Assembly (NCBI GenBank): GCA_963971405.1
Contig: OZ020484.1
Coordinates: 9,486,001-9,550,000, forward strand
Reading direction: 5' to 3'
DNA length: 64,000 bases
Source: Psococerastis gibbosa
Lineage: Eukaryota; Arthropoda; Insecta; Psocodea; Psocidae
This document shows positions 9,807 to 21,800 of this stretch, piece after piece (the first letter of the stretch is position 1; every line of letters starts with the position of its first letter). The notes beneath the pieces were generated by a model. The model saw only the letters and a list, made by a program, of their open reading frames with translations, searched no databases and had not been told where the DNA came from. The translations under genes were made by a program, and so were the position numbers.

Positions 9807-12800
9807 TTATGATGTACTTCTCGCCTTTCCACGTCTAGCTGGCGATAGAGCAGCACGTTTCTGCTGAATTTCCGGGAATAATTCATAGATGACAATCTCC
9901 AAAAGATCCTAAAAGCAACCAAAATAATGCTTGTTAGAAACTACTAGAATTACTAAGATAGATGCGCTGAAACGCAAAATATGACTGAATAAGCGGTAGA
10001 GGTGACTGGCGTAGACGGTTCATTGTCATAAAATGTACAGCCTGTACAGTCTATGTCGCTGTCACCGCCTTTTAAGATAACTGTAGGAACTCAAAAAAAT
10101 TGAAAATGAGTTATTTGCAGCCTATCATTTTATAGAAAATAATCACACTTTCTGTGTAACAAAGAATTATCTACGTTGTTGCAATAGTGTTCACTAGAGA
10201 GCAAATGATATATTAATTATGAATATTGAGCGTAAGGTTAGTGAAAAATGTATAAAACGCTCTCCTGTAAACTTTTTTTTTTTAAACAGTTTTCTTGTAC
10301 ACAACCTCAGCTCAATCGGTGCTGTTGAAAGAATTAAATGTCAGAGCTACCTATGAGGCACAGGCGTACCGGTACCCTAACAAAAAAGAAGTTAAATAGA
10401 TTCTCGCTTCTCGGCTATGGCTGCGATCAAAGTGTAAATTGTAGATTAATTTTTTAATGAAAATGAAAATAAATGAATGATGTCTTCGAATGCTTCACAC
10501 CTATGACCCAATATTATAATGATCTATTTAAAATAGCCTCAACATAACCTACAACGAAGTAAATGAAATCAACTTACGTAAAACAGCTGCTTGTTGAGTC
10601 TTACGTCTTGCAACGTTTCCAAAACTTTCATCATTCCACGACGAGCGTTTTGCAAGCCAACCAAATTATTCAAAACTTCAGGGGTGTTGTTTTTCACAAG
10701 AACCTTTGCAGCTTGCCTAAAATCAAAATAATTACTGTAGTTATTGTTATTTGTCAGTGATCGTTTCAATAATTTATGATCAGAATGTTAGAATTCAAAG
10801 TATAGCCCTAATAAAAAGGCAAAATGAAGAATCAGTAGAATCCGGGATGTTAGGCCGTGCTCGTCCAGAAAGTGTACTTCCAAACGTTTCGTCAACATCT
10901 GCGGTTGACATCTTCAGTGGAACTGCGTAGACTTCTAAGATTGTATCTTGGAGTCAACAGAATTTGGTATCCAGCCTTAAACAAGACCACAACAAAGAAA
11001 CTGGTGTCATCATCCGGAAATCAGGTTGAGGTAGTAGGGATCCAGTCAGGTATGAGGAAGACTCCGCCTCCACCCCCCACCACCCCGCAATTTAGTATAA
11101 ATATCAGAGCACATCCCCCTGCCCGGCCTGCCCACACAGTTGCTCCTGAGCCTCCAAGATACGTATCTTAGAAGCCTACGCAGTTCCACTGAAGATGTCG
11201 ACCGCAGATGTTGACGAAACGTTTGGAAATACACTTTCAGGACGACTACGGCCTAACATCCCGGATTCTACTGATTCTTCATGTAACTCCGGCCGTGAAA
11301 GCCTTTGTCATTATAAACAGCCAAAAAGCTGGCGCTTTTAGACTGTAAGTTTAGTTTAGACTGTAAGGAACATTACCTTGTGGCTAATTTTTCCTCAGGA
11401 GTTCTACACGCAGGAGACCGTGCAAGACAGCCGTTTGGCCACCACGCCTGCGTGAAAATTTGTATATAATAGTGAACCATAGACTCGGATATAAGCCATG
11501 CGACAGTCTCTCCTACTTGTCGACTAATTGTTCTCCCGTAAGTTATCTGAACGAAGGTGATGAGGGTCTTTCTCAGCCACCTGAAGACGCCACGGAGGTC
11601 GAAAATCTCGCCCAAGAGGGCGTAAAGCGGCTCCGCAACACCGTCCTTCCCTTCCACACCGCAGACACCGTCGTCCAGCAGGGAGCTGTCCTCATCATCA
11701 CTTTCCCTGCTGCCATCACCCCCCACTGCAAAAATATCACACTACTGTAGCCTGGCACAAAAAGTGTTTTATTATAAGGACGTGAAACCTGGACTATAGC
11801 AGATTTAAGGAAATGAAGAAGCGTTTGAAATGTGGTGTTACAGAAGGATTCTTCCAATCAGTTGGAGGGACCACGTGATGAACGTCACGAAAGAAAGAGT
11901 TTGAAGAAGAGGGACAGCTGCTACTGCATATAAAAAGGAGCAGAGCGAAATGGCATTTGTTAAGAGACAATTGGAGGGGAAAAGTGTGAACATAAATATC
12001 TCATAAAATCGTAGAGATTTTCAGGCTGAAAATTTCAAGCTCGAAATTATAGAAATAATAAATATTAAATAAATAAACAGCTTATGCCTTACAGCAATGT
12101 TAAAACCCGACTTAAGTTAAACCGTTCTACTTATCAACTCATCATAATTTGGAAGGAACTGCACTTGAAGTGGCTGTTACAAGACCATATCCATGGGAAA
12201 GTGAAGGGAACCCTACTGCCCTCCCCCCCCCCCCTGATATGAAAATTAAGATTGGAATAAATCTAGCACCGGCACTGAACCCGTAATTTTACAAAAACAC
12301 CAAACATGTTACTTAAAATAGGTAATGTGAAAGGTGATATTTTGTACATTTCGCCACGACTGTACATAAATAAACTGGCTATGATTGACCTTTGATGTAC
12401 CTAACCACTCATATAAAACTGTAACTTCAAAAACAAAAACTACACCAGATACAGTTGAAAGAATGAAAGAAAATTGTCTTTATTTTCGATATGGGCTAAT
12501 TTTTGGCCTTTCGGCCCACTCTTTCAAATAACCCATTGAGTTGAATTGAGTTCCCAAAAACTATTTCACACAATATAGGATCACCACAGGGTGGGTCACT
12601 TGAGACCCACTCTGCCGACAGCCATGCCTCTACCCCTCGTCCTTTTCGGCAGCTTCCCCTTACTCCGTAGCAATTAAATAACGATCTAATTGCATACCTG
12701 TAGCGTTTGAACTCTTGAATAGGGTCGCCAGAGAAAACCTTGTCTTCTTTGGCGAGGCCAGCCCGCTACTGCTTCCGACAGTTCCTTTCAGATGCTCAGA

Positions 12801-15800
12801 ACTTGGGCATAGGAATGTATATAGAGCTTCACATGCATTCACAGATTCATTCGTCAAAACCGTCTGCAATTGAAACAAAGTGAAAGGTAGAAAAGAGATA
12901 CTGATATACTTTCTGGATAGGTAATGTAGAGTAGTCTATTCTACTTTGCACAATTTTCACTTTAAATGAAGTTCAATTTATAAAAACAAATTTGCATACA
13001 AACCTCTAAATACTTCTGAATCTGTGCTTTGGCCTTCTCCATACTATTCTTGTCCATCTGCTTACCAAAGATAAACTTCGGGGTCTGCGATGGAAGTTCT
13101 AGTTGCTTAGCTGCCGACCATAATTGAGATATCTTTCGGTGTAGCTCGTGAAATTCCGATAATTTTCGCAGCACCACCCAGCCTGCAAACCACATATTTT
13201 TCATGCTCAAATTGGAGGTTTAAACCATAAAACCCTGCTTATAAACATATAACATTAATTCCTCTTGCAAAACATTTGTAAACTTCCATAATCCATTTAC
13301 AACATAAATGTTAAAAATTAACTAACCCGTCGAAATAGCCCCCGAATCCTCGTCGTGCTCGTTCTCCACTGATTGAACAACTAGTACAAACTGCGGTTGC
13401 TCCTGAAACAATTTAAGAATTTCTTAATCAATTATATTCCGCGCGACTTTTCATTGTTTTCTGTAACTTCCACGTACAATATTGTATGTCACTTTAAACT
13501 TATTGAGATGCTTAATAAGTGCCCGAATTCACCATATAACGAAAACGGAGGATGTCACTCAGCCCAAATAAATTAAAAAAAACGGAAGGGGGAAGTTCCT
13601 GAAGCCAATATCCGGCCCGGTGCGCGGTTTATTATGCACATTATCACGCATTTCGTAATGTGTATTTAATCTATCAACAAAAGTGACATTCAAGTTAAAC
13701 TAATTTTGAGCACTAGTGTTATTATGCCGATGACATTTCGTATTTAGAACTTCGTGTCAGCAACTTGATTCATTTGAAGATCGTTGCGAACCAATGCGGC
13801 TGTAAGTGCAACTAAAGAATTGAAAAAAGAATACGTTTCATAGACATTATCAACTCAATTAATAAATGTACGTAACCCATGCATACCAGCTATGCATACG
13901 TTGGAATCAATAAGTCATAATTTCACTACCTGCTGCACATGCTAGCCGCCAGGCGGAGGCAAACACACGGGTGTTGAGTTAGGCCTAGGATCGTTTATTA
14001 TTCAAGAGATAAATAAAAAACTCATATTATAAACTTAAAGGCTGTATTCTCCATTTTAGTTCTTACAATACAGGATTCAACAATATTATATAAATAAAAA
14101 TATAGTTAAATTATTTCTTCTTTAAGCTTCTTTAAAGGAAACTTTACTTCATTAATTACTATTTTTTTATTTTTTTATTATAATTATAATTTTAAATCAT
14201 TATTTTAACAACGGGTTCTAATCCCTCTATCGTCTCTTTTCAAGTTAACCCTTGCAAAAGTTACTGACTTGCCAACTAAATTACATTTCAATTCATTGAA
14301 GTGCCTTAAGGCCAATGGGTGCAAGTCACAAAAATAACCATTCGAGATAATTGAGGCCAAAGTATGTAACTCAATTGAAAATGCACAGGTTTTCATTTTC
14401 CATTATTTGTAGTAATGTCAAAATGACAGATGTTCCTGTCGGTTTCTAGGATAAAGAGCAGCATGGTGCACGCCAACGGCCTTACCATGTTGATTCCATG
14501 AGAGCAGAACATGTTTCAAACTGCGGCAACTTGGTAGTAAGCACAGAATCGTGTGACTTTACCATGTTCCCCAAGTGGTTCTTCGGAATCTGCTATAATC
14601 AGGAGGTCCAACCTGTCAGTCAATTTCTGCCGTTTGGGTGCCTCAAGTTAACAATCAGACTCACTCCCCCCGCCAGGCTGACAGGGTTGCTTAAAGCAGA
14701 AATGCTGAAAGCAGGCGTTGGAAACAACAACAACAACAGCATAACCGAAGTAAGAGAACTGGACTTGGCGGGATTTGAACCCACGACCTATGTAAGTAAG
14801 CTCACAGACTTGTACGGTTAGATAGTTGTGTAGCTGTGCTAACCTGTCTAGCAATGCGAATCATGCCAATATGAGCATATACAGTAAGTAGATGATATAC
14901 ATAAACTGTTCTTGTCGGGGCTTGTGGTCTAGCGGTTCAGAGGACCCCCGGTTAGGTATAGATCGTGGGTTCGAACCCCGCCAAGCCCAGTTTTTCTATA
15001 TCCTCTAATATCGGTTAGGCGTCAATTGACGAAACTAACAGAAAAAAAAAGTTGCATAGTTAAAAATGTACCTTGTCATCCGGTATTTCAACACTTTGTA
15101 CCACGGCTCTCCATTTTCCCAAATGTTCACTCCACGCTTCCGTTCTTGTAAGATGAGCTTCAAGCTGCCTTTTTTCTCCCTCCAGATATTCCACTTCCTT
15201 TTCTAATCCTGATAAAACTTTTGACTCCGGCTTTAGGGATGCTCTAAGCGCCTGTGAAGTGCCAATGGTAAATTTAATTTTTTACAACGCCCGCCAGGTG
15301 ACAATAGGTATAATAATAAAGTAAACAAAAGCGTCCTTTTAGTGGTTTTTTTTTTGGCCATTGGTGCGGATTAGAGGAATTATTTATTATACACGTACAG
15401 TATAGTGGAGTGCCTGGGGGTTTTGACCTCATGCAGACTTTTTTTTGGGATAGAATGGATTTTTGTAAAACAATAGAGAAATCTTGTTTTTATACTCTCA
15501 ATTATAAAGTCTACCAAAAAATTATTTGTGCATTTGATTTTTAAATTATTAAAATTATATTTTATTTAAAAAAAATATTAAAAAATAAATAAACATATAT
15601 TTTTTGCTTTAAATAATATTTTATTTTATATAGCCTACGCTTCATTTTACCTAAATAAGTACGAAAGAGCCTTTTTCAAAGATACATTAGTGGATTATGT
15701 GGATTATAAGGGCTCTTGAGACCTTGGAAAAGTAGTAAATCCCAGCCAGGTCCACAACATAGGCCGTATAGTATTCGCGCCCGCAGCCCTAAATTAATTA

Positions 15801-18800
15801 CAAATGAAAGTGCGCTTGTTTGGCGGATAATGAGTGTTGAAGGAGGTGTTTTTTAACGGGACGCCAGTAACAAGGGATAAGAGATAAGGGGGTCCTGTGG
15901 GGGGCCAAGCCCCCCCGCCCAGATCTACCCCAAGCCCCCCCCCCCAGAATTTCTGGTGACAAAGACGTTGTGGAGGCTAAAGGCATGGTATCCATAATAA
16001 TGAAAGGGAAATTAATTCTTACAACCCAACCACATTGAAGTTCGTCCACCTATGATTTTTAAGCTAAGTCCAACTTTGGATTTATTTTTTATCTACACTG
16101 ATGAATCTATCGAAATAATGATAACTGAAACTTAATTGTGATAGAAGGACTGTCATTTAACTGGAGCAAAAAGATTTAAAAGAAAACAGACGAGAAAGTT
16201 ATGGACAGAATCGCGGACTCTTGCGCCCACATTGAAGTTCGTCCATTCTCTCATCACTGAATAAATTCACGCACAGTAATTAAAAAGACTCGCATTCTAT
16301 TTTAAAACGAATGATTATGTAGCCCCAAAGAATATCTGTCTTATTCGCTATCTTTCATTGTCATATTGTGAAAAAAGGACGAGGAAGACCACTGAACGAA
16401 GATTTGTCCGAAACAATAATTCTTCTTCATTGTGAAGGTGTGTTTTGGCGAAAAATAGGTTCCCAGTTGTTGCTGAGTCGATCTACCATCCAGTCAGTAA
16501 TAAACCGTTTCAAAACAAGTGCGTCCCCCTTGCCAAAGAAACGTCCAGGCCCTCAAAAGAAAATCGCTGATCGTGACTTAACCGCTTTAAGACGCTTAAT
16601 TTCGAAGAATAGAAGGAAAACAACTAAAGAAATTTCTGCGCTAGATGGAACAAAGTTACAGGGAAACCCCTATGTGTGAAATCATGCACAAGAGCATTGA
16701 AACAAATGAGTTACAGCGTTTATTCTGCGAAGAAAAAACCAGCGTTGTCGCAGGTGTAGGCTGCAAAGCGCCTTCGATGGGCCAAAACCCACAGTAAATG
16801 GACTGAACAGCGATGGAATAATGTGGAATGGTCTGATGAGTCCCAATTTGAGATTTGGATTGGCGAGCAAAGAGGGAAGTCACCAGAAAAATGGATGAAG
16901 CGTATTTACAAGAGTGTGTGAAGCAATTGGATAAGTTTCCTACCAACGTCATGTTGTGGAGGTGCATGAGTGCAGCCGGGGTTGGATCTCTACATTTTGT
17001 AGATGGAACTGTGAATAGCCCAAAGTACATTGACATCTTGAAAAACCACCTAATTCCATCTTTGCGTCCTTTGTTCCCAAATGGGGTCTAGATATTTCAA
17101 CAGGACGGGGCGACATGTCACACTACCAAGGCCGCTAGAGCACTGTTCGGCGAGGAAGGCATTCCCGTTTTAACTTGGACAGCAAGCAGTCCTGATGTTT
17201 CACCCTTTGAAAATATTTGGGGTGCAATGAAGAAGAGGGTACAGAGGAAAAGGCCGGACACGGAAGAAGAATTGAAGAGGGTCATTAAAGCAGTCTGGGA
17301 CACCATAGTAGTAGTAGCAGTGTTCGTCGGGTTAATAACGACTTAGGCCTCATTTGGGCCCATAGAGCGACCCCGACTTGACTGTCCTATGCCAGCCCAT
17401 AGGACAGTGGACCTCCTGATTATGGTGGATTCCGAACCACTTGGGAAACACAGTGAAGTCACATGATTAGTTCGGATGTGACCAGGACAAGTCCTACCAT
17501 GTTTTCCTACCGGCACTGTGCACACGACCAAGTTATCTGCAGCTTTGAACCTGCTCTGGTCCGCTGGCTTCAACATGGTATGGCGGCCGGTCGGGGACAC
17601 CATAACACCACATGAATGAGCAGCCCTTGTCAATACGATGCCTAGCAGAATAAATGCTGTTATTAAAGCCCGGGAACGCGTTACAAAATATGGATAGCAC
17701 CTCCTAATGAATCGGACGAACTTCAATGTGGGTGCAGGAGTCCACAATTTGGCCTGTAACTTTTTTCTGCGTTTCGTTTTAAATGATTTGATGAATGACT
17801 AATTATATTCGATCTATCACTATTACATTTTAGTTATCATTATTTCGATAGCTCCATTAGTTTAGATAATAAATAAAACCAAAGTTGGACTTAGCCTAAA
17901 AATCATGGGTGGACGAACTTCAATGTGGTTGAGTTGTAGTATGCTTATTTTACATGCTTTACATGAAAAAAATCAACATATTGACCAAGTACCTACTTTC
18001 AAAAAAAATGTATTACTCAAATTGCTTAAAACCCCAACACTTCAGAGCTATTTTTTCCAAACTTTCCTCCGGGGGAGACCCCCGGGCCCCCCTCAATGCT
18101 ACGTTTTTTCGTCGTTATATCTCAATTGTACTGCTTGCAAACATTGGCGTAACTAGGGGGGTCCTGGGCCCAGAAGCACTCGTAGCCCCCTCCCCAGGAT
18201 TTCTGGTGACAAAGACGTTATGTAGGCGAAAAGCCAATACAATCCACAGTAACGAAAGGGAAATTTATTCTTGGTATGCTTATTTCACATGAAAAAAAAT
18301 CAACATATTGTCCAAGTACTTTCAAAAATATATTATTCAAAATGCTTAAAACCCCAATATTCCAGATATATTTTTTCACGATTTTTCTTCGGGGGAGACC
18401 CCCGGGGCCCCCTCAGTGGTACGTTAATTCGTCTGTAAATTCTCAACTGTACTGCTTGCAAAATGCTTAAAACCACCCTAATTTGAGCCTATTCATCAAT
18501 TTTTTGTCTCCAGGGGCCCCCTTTCTCCAGGGTCCGATATTCGTAAAACCTCGCTAATTTGGGCCCATTTATCAATTTTTTTCTCCGGGTGGGACCCCCA
18601 GGCTCCCCTTTCTCCAGGGTATATTATGCGTAAACCCTCACTAATTTGGGCCCATTTATCGACTTTTTTCTCCGGGGGATCAAAGTCTTGGGGTCCTAAA
18701 GCCCCCACCAGAAATTTTGGGAATTTACGCCAATGAATTAAGAGCAGTTATTTAAAACCAAGTTATTATTGGAGGCATAGAGAATTTTTGTATTGTAGGT

Positions 18801-21800
18801 AGCCTATGTATGTTTTAATAAAAGTCATCAACATGGTGATTCAACAGATGCTAGAATAGAATGAGATGGCATGGATGTAAAAATATTCTTCAGAAAATAT
18901 TCTTCTTCAGACAATACAGCCCTTTTCCTGATACAGATGCTATAATATCGATATTGCTACTGGAATAACTGTAACTGTAATACTGTAACTGCAAAAAGGG
19001 ATGTGTAGCTGCTTGTGGATCCCGAAAGAGTGGTTTATATATTGTAGTGTAGCATGTGTACAATAGTAGTATTTGTTTCAATGCTCCACCTATTATTGAA
19101 ATGAATGAAGTTGAAAAAAATATTTGACATGTACCAATATGTTAGTTATTTAAATAAATAAATATATTATTAATGATTGTAGGCCCTATATTAATTATTT
19201 ACTTTTCTATGAATAAACCCCTATTTTTTCAATTAATTAATTTATATTAATATATGTATGTTCACTTCATTTTAATGCAGATACAATTTTTATATGAATT
19301 TCACTATATGAATTATAGTAATTATTATTATTAGTTACAAAAATTAGCACAATTTTTTAATCGGTAGACTTTTTAGTTCATACTATTAGCTAAACATTCC
19401 ATTTGGAATTTTTACATTTCATTCTATCTCAACAAAATCCGAGGTTTTCATGTTTTTTACGCCCCACGCCTCTACTAGTAAGTTAACAACTTTATATACT
19501 AACCACTGTACAAAGTAAGCTATTTATTTACTTTCACACAATATTAATAACAAACAGGAAGCCATTACACTTTTGGACAGTCTATTTTTGGAATAACGCA
19601 ATTCTTCAATTCTAAATTTTTCGTCTAAAGGTACAAAGCAATGTGCGAGGAACCAAAATCATTCATAGTCTGCTTGTTAGAACAAAATTGTCCGGATGGG
19701 CTGAGTTTACTGGCAATATTCCGAGCACTGAGAACGCAAGACAAACACATTCAAATGCCGTGTGTCATCAGATTGTTGGTTAGGGACATAAGGTGCGGAA
19801 AGATTGATTTCTGCAAGAACCGTTACATCCTGAAGCAATGTCCGAGCAAATGCCCCTCATGCCCCCGCCCAAAAAAATGCTCATGTCCGAGAAAGAAAAG
19901 CAGGTGTGCTGCAAAAAAGTGTTGAGCACCACGTGACGAGATTGTGACCAAGAACCACTATTAAATAACCAAATGAGTTGTTGATGCCAATATTGTGACC
20001 CACTTTATATTCAATTGTGATATTAAATCCTACGGTTTAAATCAATTGAAACTAGTTTCTTTCTTTTCTGGTAGAATATGACACTAAATGGAGTGAGAGG
20101 GCATACCTGAGTTGCCAAATGTATAAAAAGCTAAAATTGTCATTAGCTAGCGTATCCAATGAATATTCAATTATTCATATATATTCAATTCATATTCAAT
20201 AATATAAAATATTCAAATAACCATAGGAACCATATTTTCCCTTAAAAAAATCTGTGTATGGCCTTGATTTAGGCGGGGATTCCACCAGCGTCAATAGTGA
20301 TGGTAAATGTAGTTTTGACGTGGTACCAGACATTAAAGACATATTAAAAATGTCTGCTACCACGTCAAAACTACATTTAATATCACTATTGACGTTGGTG
20401 GGATCCCCGCCTAACGTACAATAGACGTATTTGTTTAATTTACTTTGTGTAATTTTGCCTTGTTCAGAAAGGGGCACCGGCACGGGGCTTGTCCTTTGGG
20501 CTCCCCTTCCAAATGTAATTATATTGTAATTTGTATACTTGAAAAAATACAAGCTGTTATTATTATTATATTTTTATCAAATCTTGCCTCATACTGGAAA
20601 AAACCAATGCACGGCCCTGGCCCCTGGACTATAAGGGAAGGTACGTAAAGTAAATTATAAATATACTTCTACTGTACGTTGCAAAATCAAGTCCGTACCT
20701 AACGATGAATTTTTTAAAGGAGAGATATTGCTTTTTAGAATACAAAATTTATTAGACTATTAATTCAAAGTAGTATACCAACGGTTCTTATGTCTTAATA
20801 TGATTTTTTGACGGCATTTTGACTTCACGGCAGACTTCTGTCGTAGCTTAGGGGCCTATTCCACCGACGTGGATTTTCAATGTGAATGTGTCATGACGTG
20901 GTAGCAGACATCATTAATAAGTCTCTGCCATATTATAACTTAATTTATAATATATAAGTTAAGTATCTACAGAAGAGTCTCCTAAAAATATGCCAAATAT
21001 ACCGAATAGCCGCCTAACCTCGTAGGAAAAATTCAGGACAGAATTCGTTTCACTCAAGGGAACCGTCTAGGCACTAACGGCCTTACCAAGTTGAATCCGC
21101 ACGAGAGCAGAGGGTATTTCAAACTGCGGCAAACTTGGTAGTGGGCACAACGTTGGCAGGGGAACATGGAGGGACATGATAACGCGCTGAGACTATACCA
21201 GTCAGTCTGGGTGCGTGTCCTGGTCACCTCCGAATTAATCGCGTGACTTTACTATGTTCCCCAAGTGGTTCGGAATCCATTATAGTCAGGTCTACTCCCC
21301 TTCAGTCAACTCCCATTCTCCCCGAAGTGAAGGTGTCTCAAGTTAATAAACAGACTCACTCCCCCCGCCAGGCTGACAGGGTTGCTTAAAGTAAAAATGC
21401 TGAAAGCAGGCGTTAGGAAAAAAAAAGTACTAATAATTGCATTTGTTGAGAATTTTAGACGGCATTAATAAGGAGGAAGATACAAGAGGCGAATTTTGGA
21501 TATTTGTAGTTACAGATACAACACATTAGAAAATAATCCATATCCCAGGGTAATTTTCTGCGTAATGGAGTTCTAGGGTCGGAGGCGGCCACCTCTTCGC
21601 CTCGTACAACCGCACTGAGCATATTAAGGAATACCCTGAAAAATATACTTATCTCAGGTACCCTGAGGGGCTCATGGGCCTTAGGCGAGGATTCCACCGA
21701 CCGGCTAGGGCTAAATACAAAAACAGTGACGTGGTAGCAGACATTCAAGACTTAGGCGGGGTTTCCACCGACCTCGCATTGCAGAATGCAAATGACATTG

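Larger units (their letters stand above)
16022..17936 (+). mobile_element. Tc1/mariner transposon with IR/DR-type ends, dead
   Basis: The ~215-225-bp terminal inverted repeats begin CAACCCAACCACATTGAAG (16,022) and end CTTCAATGTGGTTGAGTTG (17,936), flanked by TA on both sides (16,020-16,021 and 17,937-17,938). Each end carries two copies of CATTGAAGTTCGTCCA, outer (near 16,032 and 17,910) and inner (near 16,230 and 17,708), the IR/DR layout known from Sleeping Beauty-like Tc1 elements. The internal transposase is broken and holds a retroposon. Confidence 0.88.
15840..18735. repeat. G repeat (GC-rich), split by a Tc1 insertion, plus a second G copy
   Basis: 15,840-16,020 and 17,937-18,130 are two halves of one G repeat interrupted by the Tc1 element. 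A second, uninterrupted copy runs 18,140-18,735; both contain GATTTCTGGTGACAAAGACG and GAAAGGGAAATT-ATTCTT. The end of the second copy is a tandem array of ~85-bp units (starting near 18,300, 18,460, 18,545, 18,630), each with AATTTGGGCCCATTTATC and a GGGGGAGACCCCC-type palindrome. A reverse-oriented copy lies at 56,150-56,860. Confidence 0.75.

Noticed and set aside
14918-14988. Functional tRNA gene
   Set aside because: Acceptor and T arms pair but the anticodon stem does not, and the block is part of a repeated SINE.
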